Source of the DNA: Zobellella iuensis
Lineage (GTDB): Bacteria > Pseudomonadota > Gammaproteobacteria > Enterobacterales > Aeromonadaceae
DNA length: 64,000 nt
Assembly (NCBI RefSeq): GCF_016746085.1
Contig: NZ_JAERTZ010000033.1
Location: 42,600 to 106,599, forward strand
Reading direction: 5' to 3'
Part shown: positions 18,713 to 26,998 of the stretch, piece after piece
How the letters are laid out: the number at the start of each line of letters is the position of its first letter
How positions within the stretch are numbered: the stretch's first letter is position 1
Notes under the pieces: generated by a model
The model's input: the letters and a program-made list of their open reading frames with translations, nothing else
Told to the model about the DNA's origin: nothing
Database searches by the model: none
Made by a program: the position numbers and the translations under genes

Positions 18713-18800
18713 TTACCTTCAGTTTTTAACAGAATTTGACAGCCCGGGAGTGGTCGACCAAAGGGCCGACTCCGCCGACACGCTGTTGGACTTGCTCTCG

Positions 18801-18911
18801 CCCTTTCAGCCTGCTGCGAACATTCACTGGATGTTCGGTCAGGCTGAAAGGGCTCGTCATGGCGAGCAAGCTCGCCCCCTGTACGCTCGGACACGCCTTC
18901 CCTGGCGTGTC
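18801..18911. repeat. Cluster of perfect inverted repeats in the lldP-lldE spacer
   Basis: Three hairpins stand in a row. The first, 18801-18852, is nested: outer 13-base arms CCCTTTCAGCCTG/CAGGCTGAAAGGG and inner arms GAACAT/ATGTTC. The second is 18861-18876 (GGCGAGC-AA-GCTCGCC). The third is 18890-18911 (GACACGCC-6-GGCGTGTC). The 328-base spacer (18713-19040) holds no plausible gene. Confidence 0.7.
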
Positions 18912-19013
18912 ACGGTCGGCTGAGCCGGTCCCTTTGTTCTCCTACCGGCCTTTGAGTGGCCTGCATGGGCCCGGAAGTCTGTCAGCCACCTGTATTGCTT
19001 CTTTTTATGCAGG

Positions 19014-19034
19014 GAGCCGGGTTTGTCCCGGCTC
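19014..19034 (-). terminator. Hairpin just after lldP, possible terminator or processing site
   Basis: GAGCCGGG, five bases, CCCGGCTC form a perfect stem seven bases beyond the lldP stop. There is no T-run after it on the minus strand, so it may stabilise the permease message or attenuate readthrough rather than stop transcription. Confidence 0.4.
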
Positions 19035-19040
19035 GGTCTG

Positions 19041-20741
19041 TCAGGATAACTTCAACAAGGGATCCGAAATGCCCAGGCCATAGATGGCGATCATGCCGAT
19101 GATGCCGATGGCCACCAGGTAGTAGAGGGTGGGCAGGGCGGTCTTGCGCAGCGTGGTGCCTTCCCGGCCCAGCAGGCCGACGGTGGCCGAGGCCGCCACC
19201 ACGTTGTGGATGGCCACCATGTTGCCGGCGGCGGCGCCGATGGCCTGCAGCGCCACTATCAGGGCGGTGGACACTCCCAGGGTCTGGGCCACCTCGAACT
19301 GGAACTGGGAGAACATCATGTTGGACACGGTGTTGGAGCCGGCGATAAAGGCGCCCAGGGCGCCGATGACGCCGCTGATGGCGGGGAAGAAGTCGCCCAC
19401 CAGGTTGGCGGCCACGTTGGCGGTCATCACCGGCATGCTGGCGATGTCGGCGCCGTTGACCCCGGAGTTGATGAAGATGCGCACCATGGGCACGGTGAAC
19501 ATCAGCACGAAGCCGGCGCCGATCAGGGTTTTGGACGACTCGGCGATGGCCGGGCCGAAGGAGCGCAGTGAACGGGTCTGGGTCAGCACCGCCACCAGGG
19601 ACACGAACACCAGTATGCCGCCGGGCAGGTACAGGGGCTGGATGCCGGCGCTGATGCCCGCTTCGCCCAGGATGTTGCTGAAGGCGATGTTCCAGCCGGT
19701 GAGCAGGCCCTTGAAGCTGTCGCTGGTGCGGCTCAGCACCAGCAGCACCGGCAGCAGCAGGTAGGGGAACCAGGCCAGGCCCAGGCTGATCGGCTTCTTC
19801 CTCAGATCGTCGGTGTTGATGGTGAGCGAGCCCAGCCATTCCGCCGGCCAGTGCTGCTCTTCCGGGAAGTCGAAGCGGCTCTTGGGCACCAGGAAGCCCT
19901 TGCGCGCGGCGGTGACCACCAGGGCCAGGCCGACCAGGCCGCCGACCAGGGAGGGGAATTCGGGGCCGAGCAGCACGCCGGTGAGGGCGTAGGGCACGGT
20001 AAAGGCCAGGCCGGCGAAGATGGCGAAGGGCAGAATGTCCAGGCCTTCCTTCCAGCTTTTGTTCTTGCCGAAGAAGCGGGTCAGCATCATGCACATGAAC
20101 AGCGGCATCAGTATGCCGACCATGGCGTGGATCACCGCCACGTTGCTGGTGACGGTTTGCAGGTAGGCGTCCCAGCCGGAGCCGTGTTCGGCCAGGGTAC
20201 TACCGATGGCGCCATTATCCAGGCCGGTGGTCACGCCGACGATGATGGGGGTGCCGACGGCACCGAAGGAGACCGGGGTGCTCTGGATCATCATGCCCAT
20301 CAGCACCGCGGCCAGGGCGGGGAAGCCCAGCGCCACCATCAGCGGGGCGGCCACGGCGGCGGGGGTACCAAAGCCGGAGGCGCCCTCGATAAAGCAGCCG
20401 AAGCACCAGGCGACGATAATGGCCTGGATGCGGCGGTCGGGAGAAATGGCGGTAAAGCCGTTGCGGATGGTGGTAATGGCGCCGGTATGCTTTAAGGTAT
20501 TGAGCAGCAGTATGGCGCCGAAGATGATCCACAGCAGCGAAATGGAAATCACAAAACCCTGCAGGCTGGAGGCGATCACCCGGGTGGCGCTCATATCCCA
20601 GGCCCAGAGGGCGATGAGGGCGGTGAGGATAAAGGCCAGGGGCATGGCGCGCTTGGCCGGCCATTGCAGGCCCACCAGCAGGATGGCGGCGAGCACTATG
20701 GGCGAGAACGCCAGCAGTGCCAGTAGGGTATCATTCAGCAT
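19041..20741 (-). CDS. lldP: L-lactate permease
   Basis: Inner-membrane lactate:proton symporter of the LctP family, 566 residues with about 13 hydrophobic segments. Family motifs include EGASGFGTPAAVAAPLMVALGFP near residue 120, PVSFGAVGTPI near 155 and AAAGNMVAIHNVVAA near 505. It is the first gene of the lactate cluster, supplying substrate for LldEFG and the Dld-II enzyme. The start lies 159 bases from a divergent LysR gene, with a perfect inverted repeat between them as a likely operator. Confidence 0.95.
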   Translation of the reverse strand: MLNDTLLALLAFSPIVLAAILLVGLQWPAKRAMPLAFILTALIALWAWDMSATRVIASSLQGFVISISLLWIIFGAILLLNTLKHTGAITTIRNGFTAISPDRRIQAIIVAWCFGCFIEGASGFGTPAAVAAPLMVALGFPALAAVLMGMMIQSTPVSFGAVGTPIIVGVTTGLDNGAIGSTLAEHGSGWDAYLQTVTSNVAVIHAMVGILMPLFMCMMLTRFFGKNKSWKEGLDILPFAIFAGLAFTVPYALTGVLLGPEFPSLVGGLVGLALVVTAARKGFLVPKSRFDFPEEQHWPAEWLGSLTINTDDLRKKPISLGLAWFPYLLLPVLLVLSRTSDSFKGLLTGWNIAFSNILGEAGISAGIQPLYLPGGILVFVSLVAVLTQTRSLRSFGPAIAESSKTLIGAGFVLMFTVPMVRIFINSGVNGADIASMPVMTANVAANLVGDFFPAISGVIGALGAFIAGSNTVSNMMFSQFQFEVAQTLGVSTALIVALQAIGAAAGNMVAIHNVVAASATVGLLGREGTTLRKTALPTLYYLVAIGIIGMIAIYGLGISDPLLKLS

Positions 20742-20802
20742 AGTTGGTCACTTCCATGGTTTATTTAGGGTCATCACAGACACGCTTTTTTACTGTAGGG
20801 TA

Positions 20803-20817
20803 CGAGTTGCAAACTCG
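20803..20817. promoter_or_regulatory. Probable LysR operator between lldP and its regulator
   Basis: Perfect inverted repeat CGAGTT-GCA-AACTCG in the 159-base divergent spacer, 62 bases from the lldP start. The location and symmetry suit a LysR-type or other dimeric regulator site; binding is not shown. Confidence 0.5.
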
Positions 20818-20900
20818 GTGTTAACCGGGTGTAACTTTAATTCCATGTTTTTTGTGGATATATAGATTTAGTGAAACTCATTGTTTCCAAAACGGGATAA

Positions 20901-21806
20901 ATGATGCCGAGAACCGATGATCTCATCCTCTTTGCCCAGGTGATCGAGCTGGGCTCCTTCAGCAAGGCGGCGGAGGCCAACGGCCTGGCCAATTCGGTGG
21001 TCAGCAAGCGCATCGCCCGGCTGGAAGAAGAGCTGGGCAGCACCCTGATCCACCGCACCACGCGGCGCCTGACCCTGAGCGAGGCGGGGCAGGTGCTGTA
21101 TCAGCGGGCACGGCTGGTGGCCCAGTCGGCCCAGGAGGCGTTCGACGCCGTTACCGGCTACAGCCAGGCGCTGCAGGGGCATATCCGCCTGTCGGTGCCG
21201 ACCATTTCCGGGGAGCTGCTGCTGGCGGAGGCGGTGGCCGAATTTTGTGAGCTGCATCCGGCTATTTCGGTGGACATGTCCCTGGAGAACCGCTTCGTGG
21301 ACCTGATTGGAGAGGGCTACGACCTGGTGATCCGCACCGGCCACCTGGACGACTCCAACCTGATCGCCCGCCATATCCTGGACTCGCGCTGGACCATCTG
21401 TGCCGCTCCCGCTTATATTAGCCGTCACGGCAAGCCTCAGGCGCCGGAAGACTTACTCCAACATAACTGCCTTATCTATAGCTATCAGGAAAGCGGTGCC
21501 CGCGATTGGCTGTTCAGCCGCCACGGCGAGATCTACCCCTTGCGGGTGGGCGGCAATTTTTCCACCGACAACGCCGCCGCCCTGCGCAAGGCGGCCATCG
21601 CCGGTTTTGGCCTGGCCTATGTGCCGCGTTGCCTGGTCTATCCCGACCTGCAAGCCGGGAAGTTGGTTGAACTGCTGCCGAGCCGGGTGGGCAAGGTGCT
21701 GGGCATTTATGCCGTCTATCCCTACAGCCGCCAGCCGCCCCGCAAAATCAAGTTGTTGATCGAGCACATCCGTGCCCGATATATGGATATCAAGCATTAC
21801 TTTTGA
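20901..21806 (+). CDS. LysR-family regulator, probably of the lactate cluster
   Basis: Transcription regulator, 301 residues. The N-terminal winged helix-turn-helix covers about 5-65 (FSKAAEANGLANSVVSKRIARLEEELG); the co-inducer domain of type-2 periplasmic fold covers about 90-295. It belongs to the common branch related to DmlR/AaeR-like regulators. Divergent from lldP, it is the natural candidate to control lactate genes; the effector (lactate or pyruvate) is inferred from position only. ATGATG at the start leaves a one-codon ambiguity. The oxidoreductase gene follows after 12 bases and is probably co-transcribed. Confidence 0.85.
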   Translation: MMPRTDDLILFAQVIELGSFSKAAEANGLANSVVSKRIARLEEELGSTLIHRTTRRLTLSEAGQVLYQRARLVAQSAQEAFDAVTGYSQALQGHIRLSVPTISGELLLAEAVAEFCELHPAISVDMSLENRFVDLIGEGYDLVIRTGHLDDSNLIARHILDSRWTICAAPAYISRHGKPQAPEDLLQHNCLIYSYQESGARDWLFSRHGEIYPLRVGGNFSTDNAAALRKAAIAGFGLAYVPRCLVYPDLQAGKLVELLPSRVGKVLGIYAVYPYSRQPPRKIKLLIEHIRARYMDIKHYF

Positions 21807-21818
21807 TGAGGTTGTCCC

Positions 21819-22856
21819 ATGATTAAAACCGCCGTGATTGGCTACGGCCAGTCCGCCAGTATTTTCCACCTGCCCTTTATCAACAGCCTGCCCGAGTTCG
21901 AGCTGGTGGCCATCAGCACTTCCAAGCCGGAGAAGGTGGCCAATGACTGGCCCGGGGTGCAGGTGTATACCGACGTGGATCAGATGCTGGAGGAGTCCGG
22001 TGCCCGGCTGGTGGTGATCACCGCGCCCAACGAGGTGCACTACGAGCTGGGGCGCAAGGCGCTGAACGCCGGCCTGCACGTGGTGATGGAAAAGCCCATG
22101 GTGACCCAGGTGCACCAGGGCGCCGAGCTGATGAAGCTGGCGGCCGCCAAAAACCTGTGCCTGATCCCCTTTCACAACCGCCGCTGGGACAGCGATTTCC
22201 TCACCATCCGCAAGCTGATCGCCGACGACAAGCTGGGCCCCATCCACGCCTTCGAGTCCCATTTCGACCGCTTCCGGCCCACGCCGCGCCAGCGCTGGCG
22301 CGAGCAGCCGGGGGAAGGGGTGGGCACCTGGTTCGATCTGGGCGCCCACCTGGTGGATCAGGTGCTGGTGCTGTTCGGCAAGCCGCTGGCGGTGACCGGC
22401 CGTTGCCTGGCGATGCGGCCCGGCTCCCAGGTAACCGACTACTTCCATGTGCAGCTGCATTACAGCGACAAGGAAGTGCTGCTGCATTCCAGCTCCTACC
22501 ATCCGGGCCCGACCCTGCGCTTCAAGCTGCAGGGCGAGCGCGGCTGTTATATCAAGAAAGGGTTCGATCCCCAGGAGGAGCGGCTGCACGACGGCATAGT
22601 GCCGGACTCGCCCTACCTGGCCAAGGAAGCCGAGTCGGACTACGGTACCTTCTACTCCGACGCCGAGCCGGAGGTGATCGAATCGTCGATAGGCGGCTAC
22701 CGCTACTTCTATGAAGCCACCGCCAAGGCCATCCGCGGCGAGGGCCCCATTCCGGTCACCATTCAGGACGCCCTGGACGGGCTCAATATCATCAACCTGG
22801 CGATGAAGAGCTCGGCGGAAGGGCGCACCCTGCCGATTGGGGACACCACTTTCTGA
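21819..22856 (+). CDS. Gfo/Idh/MocA-family oxidoreductase, YdgJ-like
   Basis: NAD(P)-dependent dehydrogenase, 345 residues. The Rossmann domain starts IKTAVIGYGQSASIFHLPFI; the EKP motif appears as VVMEKPMV near 93. The C-terminal domain begins with the YdgJ-type string FHNRRWDSDFLTIRKLI near 114 and FESHFDRFRP near 147. The substrate is probably a sugar or polyol derivative but is not known for YdgJ either. It is co-oriented with, and 12 bases after, the LysR gene, with a GAGG ribosome site. A repeat (copy D) and a strong terminator follow. Confidence 0.85.
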   Translation: MIKTAVIGYGQSASIFHLPFINSLPEFELVAISTSKPEKVANDWPGVQVYTDVDQMLEESGARLVVITAPNEVHYELGRKALNAGLHVVMEKPMVTQVHQGAELMKLAAAKNLCLIPFHNRRWDSDFLTIRKLIADDKLGPIHAFESHFDRFRPTPRQRWREQPGEGVGTWFDLGAHLVDQVLVLFGKPLAVTGRCLAMRPGSQVTDYFHVQLHYSDKEVLLHSSSYHPGPTLRFKLQGERGCYIKKGFDPQEERLHDGIVPDSPYLAKEAESDYGTFYSDAEPEVIESSIGGYRYFYEATAKAIRGEGPIPVTIQDALDGLNIINLAMKSSAEGRTLPIGDTTF

Positions 22857-22930
22857 GCCATGGACAGGAGTCGCGCCGGACTTTATCGCGGAGCGCCGTT
22901 GCAGAAGGGCGGCCCACTCTCGGATTTCTT

Positions 22931-23052
22931 TGTGGTCACTCCCGCGATTATTCCGTCACTCCCGCGAAGGCGGGAGTCCAGTACACACCTTCATCATGGA
23001 TCTCCGCCTTCGCGGAGATGACTACAGGGTTAAACCGCGGTGATAAAGGGAA
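22931..23052. repeat. Dispersed double-hairpin repeat, copy D
   Basis: Inverted relative to copy A. It contains hairpins 22958-22977 (ACTCCCGC, GAAG, GCGGGAGT) and 23000-23019 (ATCTCCGC, CTTC, GCGGAGAT), plus a duplicated left arm at 22938-22945. It ends GGTTAAACCGCGGTGATAAAG, matching the end of copy B. It lies in the 264-base gene-free stretch after the YdgJ-like gene. Confidence 0.75.
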
Positions 23053-23088
23053 ATAAAGCCGGTGATGGACCCTGTCATCAAGCCGTAG

Positions 23089-23114
23089 CGGCGACCCCAG
23101 TGGTCGCCGTTTTT
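23089..23114 (+). terminator. Rho-independent terminator after the YdgJ-like gene
   Basis: CGGCGACC, loop CCAGT, GGTCGCCG, then TTTTT. It ends transcription from the LysR/oxidoreductase unit just before the convergent yeiH-like gene. Confidence 0.85.
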
Positions 23115-23120
23115 ATGGGC

Positions 23121-24158
23121 TCAGCCGAGCAGGATATAGCCGATGATCAGGGCGGCGATAAAGAGGGTTTCCAGCACCACCAGCAACACCGGTTTCCAGC
23201 CCACCGAGAGGATGTCCTTGAGCTGGGTGCGTACGCCGAGGGCGGCGATGGCGGTGAGCAGCAGCCAGGAGGAGCTGCCGGCCAGGGGCTGGCTGACGGC
23301 GGTGGGGATCCAGCCCAGGCTGTTGAGCACGAACAGCGCCACGAAGCCGAGCAGGAAACCGGGAATGGCCACGCCCTTGCCGCCCTCGGCGTCGCCGCGG
23401 TGGCGGGCCGCGCGACGGATCACGATGCCGATGGCCATGACGATGGGCACCAGCATGGCCACCCGCAGCAGCTTGACGAAGGTGCTGAGATCGCCCACCT
23501 CGCTCGACATGCTGTAGCCGGCGCCCACCACCTGGGCCACGTCGTGGATGGTGGCGCCGATAAAGAGGCCGGATTCCTGGGGGCTGAGCCCCAGGCTGGT
23601 GCTGATCATGGGGTAGAAGATCATCGCCAGGGTGCTGAGGGTGGTGACGCTGATCACCGTGAACAGGGTGTCGCGCTTGGTCTGCTCGTCCTGCCTGAGC
23701 ACGCTGCTGATGGCCATGGCCGCCGAGGCGCCGCAGATGGCCACCGAGCCGCCGGTGAGGGTGCCGAAGGCGGAGGAAAAGCCCAGCAGCCGCGCCATCA
23801 GGATGCCGAAGCCGATGGTCAGCAGCACCGCCGAGCACACCATCAGCAGCGGCGACCAGCCCAGGGTGAGCACATCGCCGAAGGTGATGCGCAGGCCGAG
23901 CATGGCCACCCCCAGGCGCAGCAGGGTCTTGGCGGAAAACTCCAGCCCCGGCAGGCAGTGCTGCTCCTGGCTCAGGAAATTGAACGCCAGCCCCAGCAGC
24001 AGCGCCATCAGCATGGCGGGGGCGCCGTACTGCTGGGACAGAAAGCTGGCGGCGATGCCGATGGTGACCGCCACGCAGACGCCGGGAAAGTAGCGTTTTC
24101 TCACCTCTTCGATTCGATGCATCATGTCCATTACCTGATTTGGAGTATCCACGGCCAT
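23121..24158 (-). CDS. YeiH-family (UPF0324) putative anion exporter
   Basis: Integral membrane protein, 345 residues, about ten hydrophobic segments. Family features are GVAMLGLRITFGDVL near 85, GSVAICGASAAMAISSVL near 137 and FIGATIHDVAQVVGAGYS near 198. YeiH proteins are proposed sulfate or sulfonate-related exporters; transport substrate is unproven. The ATG at 24158 with AAGGAC upstream is preferred over a GTG one codon earlier. It is divergent from a LysR gene (149 bases between starts), the usual arrangement for YeiH and its regulator. Confidence 0.87.
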   Translation of the reverse strand: MAVDTPNQVMDMMHRIEEVRKRYFPGVCVAVTIGIAASFLSQQYGAPAMLMALLLGLAFNFLSQEQHCLPGLEFSAKTLLRLGVAMLGLRITFGDVLTLGWSPLLMVCSAVLLTIGFGILMARLLGFSSAFGTLTGGSVAICGASAAMAISSVLRQDEQTKRDTLFTVISVTTLSTLAMIFYPMISTSLGLSPQESGLFIGATIHDVAQVVGAGYSMSSEVGDLSTFVKLLRVAMLVPIVMAIGIVIRRAARHRGDAEGGKGVAIPGFLLGFVALFVLNSLGWIPTAVSQPLAGSSSWLLLTAIAALGVRTQLKDILSVGWKPVLLVVLETLFIAALIIGYILLG

Positions 24159-24308
24159 CACTGTCGTCCTTCTGCAAGCGGCGCGCGCCCTGTGGCGCCG
24201 ATGCCATCATGGTAGGAAGCCGGCCCGGCGGGATCTAATGCCTTATTTCTAGCAGGGCGGTTACTTTTCTGCATAGAATGCCCGGTCGATGGCGGGAACG
24301 GAGGGAGC

Positions 24309-25205
24309 ATGGAGAGCAAGTGGCTGCACGATTTCATCGCCCTGGCCGAGCAGGGCAACTTTTCCAAGGCGGCGGAGGCGCGTTTCGTGACCCAGCCGGC
24401 CTTCAGCCGGCGCATCCGCTCCCTGGAAAACTGGCTGGGGGTGCCGCTGGTGCACCGGGATCGCCATCCGCTGGTGCTGACCGAGGCGGGGGAGGTTTTT
24501 CTCGAGCAGGCCCGGCAGTGGCTGGCCCAGATCTACGGGCTGCGCGGCCAGCTGCGCCAGAGCCTGCATGAACACCAGAGCCTGAGCTTTATGGCCCAGC
24601 CCTCGCTGGCGGTGACCTTCTTTCCCGGCTGGATCCACCGGCTGCGGCCCCTGCTGGGCGACAGCCTGATCCGCCTCAATACCGGCCATTACCACGATGC
24701 CATCGAGCAGTTTATGGCCGGCTCGGTCGACTTTTTGCTGTGCTTTGCCGGCGGGACGGCCAGCCCGGCGCTGCATCGCCCCGAGGTGGAGCGGCTGGTG
24801 GTGGGCCGGGACCGGCTGGTGCTGGTGTCGGCGGTGGATGCGGACGGCGCGCCGCTGCATCCCTTGTCGCCGGACGTGCCGCTGCGGCTGCTGCTCTATC
24901 CCCGGGATTCCTTCCTGGGGGCGCTGATCCAGCGGGAGTGCCTGCCGGCGCTGGGCGAGCAACCCTGCCGCCCGCTGTGCGAAAACGCCCTGGGCGAGGG
25001 GCTGAAGGCACTGGCCCTGCAGGGGGACGGCGCCAGCTTCCTGCCGGCGGGGCTGGTCGGGGAAGAGCTGGCCCGGGGGCGGCTGGTCGAGCTGCCGTTG
25101 CCGGTGCCGGTGCGGCTGGATATCGAGCTGTGTCGGCTGGCGCCGCCCCGCTCCGAACAGGCGGAGCTGTGCTGGCAACAGATCCGGGCGCTGGCCGAGG
25201 GCTAG
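24309..25205 (+). CDS. LysR-family regulator, HypT-like
   Basis: Regulator of 298 residues. The helix-turn-helix (MESKWLHDFIALAEQGNFSKAA, then QPAFSRRIRSLE) closely resembles that of E. coli HypT (YjiE), the hypochlorite-responsive activator, and the C-terminal half keeps the same YPRDSFLGALIQR layout. HypT senses oxidation of methionine or cysteine; whether this one does is unknown. GGAGGGAGC precedes the start. Its position opposite the yeiH-like exporter suggests that gene as target. It ends tail-to-tail (four-base overlap) with the TetR gene. Confidence 0.83.
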   Translation: MESKWLHDFIALAEQGNFSKAAEARFVTQPAFSRRIRSLENWLGVPLVHRDRHPLVLTEAGEVFLEQARQWLAQIYGLRGQLRQSLHEHQSLSFMAQPSLAVTFFPGWIHRLRPLLGDSLIRLNTGHYHDAIEQFMAGSVDFLLCFAGGTASPALHRPEVERLVVGRDRLVLVSAVDADGAPLHPLSPDVPLRLLLYPRDSFLGALIQRECLPALGEQPCRPLCENALGEGLKALALQGDGASFLPAGLVGEELARGRLVELPLPVPVRLDIELCRLAPPRSEQAELCWQQIRALAEG

Positions 25206-25777
25206 GCTCGCAGCGAGGCCAGCAGCCGGTCGGCGGTTTCCTGCAGGCAGTCCGGGGCGGGGTGCACATGGGCATAGGTGCGCAGGCCGTAGATGCCCAC
25301 CAGCAGCAGCCGGGCCAGCTGTTCCGGGGTGGCGTCGGCGCGGGCCTCGCCGGCCTGTTGCGCCGCGGCCAGCACCCCGGCCAGGCGCCGCTCCAGATCC
25401 TTCAGCAGGGTGCCCAGGCGGGCGGACACTTCCTCGTCCTGCTCGCTTAGTTCCTGCAGGGTCTTGGTCAGCAGGCAGGCCATGGAGTCACAGCTCTGTA
25501 TCTCGGCCACCACCTGATCCAGATAGCGGCGCAGCCCGGCAAAGGGGGAGACCCCTTCGAAGCAGGCGGCCAGCGCCGCCTGGCGGTCGGCCACATAGTG
25601 ATCCACCGCCGCCAGCAGCAGCCCCTTCTTGTTGCCGAAGGCGCAGTAGATGCTGCCCGGGTGCAGCCCGGTGGCGGCCACCAGATCCTGCATGGTGGTG
25701 GCGGCAAAGCCCTTGTGGCGAAAGGCCTGCATGGCGGACTTTAAAACCTGGTCCCGATCGAAACTTGCTGTGCGCAT
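25202..25777 (-). CDS. TetR-family repressor, NemR-like role
   Basis: DNA-binding repressor, 191 residues. Helix-turn-helix at about 8-55 (AMQAFRHKGFAATTMQDLVAATGLHPGSIYCAFGNKKGLL); the C-terminal ligand domain contains Cys in SCDSMACLLTK, a spot where NemR-type repressors sense electrophiles. It is divergent from an old-yellow-enzyme gene, the same arrangement as nemR-nemA, and two similar palindromes lie in the spacer. It likely represses both genes and releases DNA on contact with reactive electrophiles; this is inferred from context. GGGAGAAT precedes the start. Confidence 0.82.
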   Translation of the reverse strand: MRTASFDRDQVLKSAMQAFRHKGFAATTMQDLVAATGLHPGSIYCAFGNKKGLLLAAVDHYVADRQAALAACFEGVSPFAGLRRYLDQVVAEIQSCDSMACLLTKTLQELSEQDEEVSARLGTLLKDLERRLAGVLAAAQQAGEARADATPEQLARLLLVGIYGLRTYAHVHPAPDCLQETADRLLASLRA

Positions 25778-25835
25778 CGTTATTCTCCCTGTTCCACCCT
25801 AGTGTACCCCCGCATGGCGGTGACACCAAAGCATC

Positions 25836-25851
25836 TTGAATGAGTGTTCAA
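25836..25851. promoter_or_regulatory. TetR operator candidate 1
   Basis: TTGAATGAGTGTTCAA, an imperfect palindrome followed by ATAA exactly as at site 2. It lies 59 bases upstream of the repressor start. Confidence 0.65.
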
Positions 25852-25885
25852 ATAACACTTGAAAACGACGAGGGACGATCCTATC

Positions 25886-25901
25886 TTGAATGCACATTCA
25901 A
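25886..25901. promoter_or_regulatory. TetR operator candidate 2
   Basis: TTGAATG-CA-CATTCAA is a perfect 7-2-7 palindrome. It is 50 bases (about five helical turns) from site 1 and 16 bases before the reductase start, so a bound repressor would block that gene. Confidence 0.72.
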
Positions 25902-25917
25902 ATAAGAGGACGCCCCT

Positions 25918-26964
25918 ATGACCGCCTATCAACCCCTGTTCGAACCCTATCGCCTGAACGACCGCCTGACCCTGGCCAACCGCATCGTGATGGCGCCGCT
26001 CACCCGCAGCATGGCCGGCCCCGGCTTGGTGCCGACCCGGGCCATGGCCGACTACTACGGCCGCCGGGCCGACGCCGGCCTGATCGTCAGCGAGGCCACC
26101 ATTATCCGCCCCGACGGCCAGGGCTATCCCGATACTCCCGGCATCTACAGCCAGGCGCAGATCGACGGCTGGAAGCAGGTGACGGCGGCGGTGCACCGCA
26201 ATGGCGGCAAGATCTTCATGCAGTTGTGGCACGTGGGCCGGTTGGCGCACTCCCATTTCACCGGCGAGCAACCGGTGGCGCCCAGCGCCGTCGCCTTCGA
26301 GGGCACCCTGCCGCGGATGCGGGAGCTGAGCTACGAGCTGCCCCGGGAACTGGGCCGGGAGGAGATAGCGCAGCTGGTGGCCGACTACGCCCGGGCGGCG
26401 GAAAATGCCATCGCCGCCGGCTTCGACGGGGTGGAGATCCACGGCGCCAACGGTTACCTGATCGATCAGTTCCTGCACCATGACACCAACCACAGGGCCG
26501 ACGACTACGGCCGGACCCCGGAGAACATGAGCCGCTTCGCCCTCGAGGTGGTGGACGCGGTGGCGGCCCGGGTGGGCGCCGACCGCACCGCCATCCGCCT
26601 GACCCCGGGTGCCTATGTTCATATGCAGGCGGATGCCCGGGACAGGGCGGTATTCGACCACCTGCTGGGCGAGCTGGAGCGGCGGGAGCTGGCCTACCTG
26701 CACCTGGGCATCTTCGACGACAGCCTGAGCTTCGACTTCCTCGGCGGCCGTGCCAGCGAGTACCTGCGCCGCCGGTACCAGGGCACCCTGATCGGCGTGG
26801 GCGGCCTGACCCCGCAAACCGCCTCCGAAGGCCTGGCCCAGGGCCGGTTCGAGCTGGCCGCCATCGGCCGGCCCTTTATCGCCAATCCGGACTACGTGCG
26901 CCGGGTGCAGCAGGCCGAGCCCCTGGTGGAATACCACCAGGACATGCTGGCCGAACTGGTATAG
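25918..26964 (+). CDS. Old yellow enzyme family alkene reductase, NemA-like
   Basis: FMN-dependent ene-reductase, 348 residues, TIM barrel. The start of the barrel NRIVMAPLTRS, LWHVGRLAH near 103, and HGANGYLIDQFLHHDTNHR near 178 are the classical OYE landmarks, the last carrying the substrate-binding His/Asn pair. The C-terminal AIGRPFIANPDYVRR binds the FMN phosphate. It reduces activated C=C bonds such as N-ethylmaleimide and other electrophiles with NAD(P)H. AGAGGA precedes the start. Regulation by the divergent TetR protein is likely. A hairpin terminator follows. Confidence 0.9.
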   Translation: MTAYQPLFEPYRLNDRLTLANRIVMAPLTRSMAGPGLVPTRAMADYYGRRADAGLIVSEATIIRPDGQGYPDTPGIYSQAQIDGWKQVTAAVHRNGGKIFMQLWHVGRLAHSHFTGEQPVAPSAVAFEGTLPRMRELSYELPRELGREEIAQLVADYARAAENAIAAGFDGVEIHGANGYLIDQFLHHDTNHRADDYGRTPENMSRFALEVVDAVAARVGADRTAIRLTPGAYVHMQADARDRAVFDHLLGELERRELAYLHLGIFDDSLSFDFLGGRASEYLRRRYQGTLIGVGGLTPQTASEGLAQGRFELAAIGRPFIANPDYVRRVQQAEPLVEYHQDMLAELV

Positions 26965-26975
26965 GAAAAAGGATA

Positions 26976-26993
26976 GGGCCGGCGGACCGGCCC
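26976..26993. terminator. Hairpin between convergent nemA-like and chemoreceptor genes
   Basis: GGGCCGG-CGGA-CCGGCCC is a perfect stem. On the minus strand it is followed by CTATCC then a T-run, so it could serve both convergent genes. Confidence 0.6.
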
Positions 26994-26998
26994 TCGCT

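Noticed and set aside
18736..19083. Open frame on the plus strand through the lldP-lldE spacer
   Set aside because: The predicted product has no family resemblance, no ribosome site is visible, and the region is explained by stacked inverted repeats.
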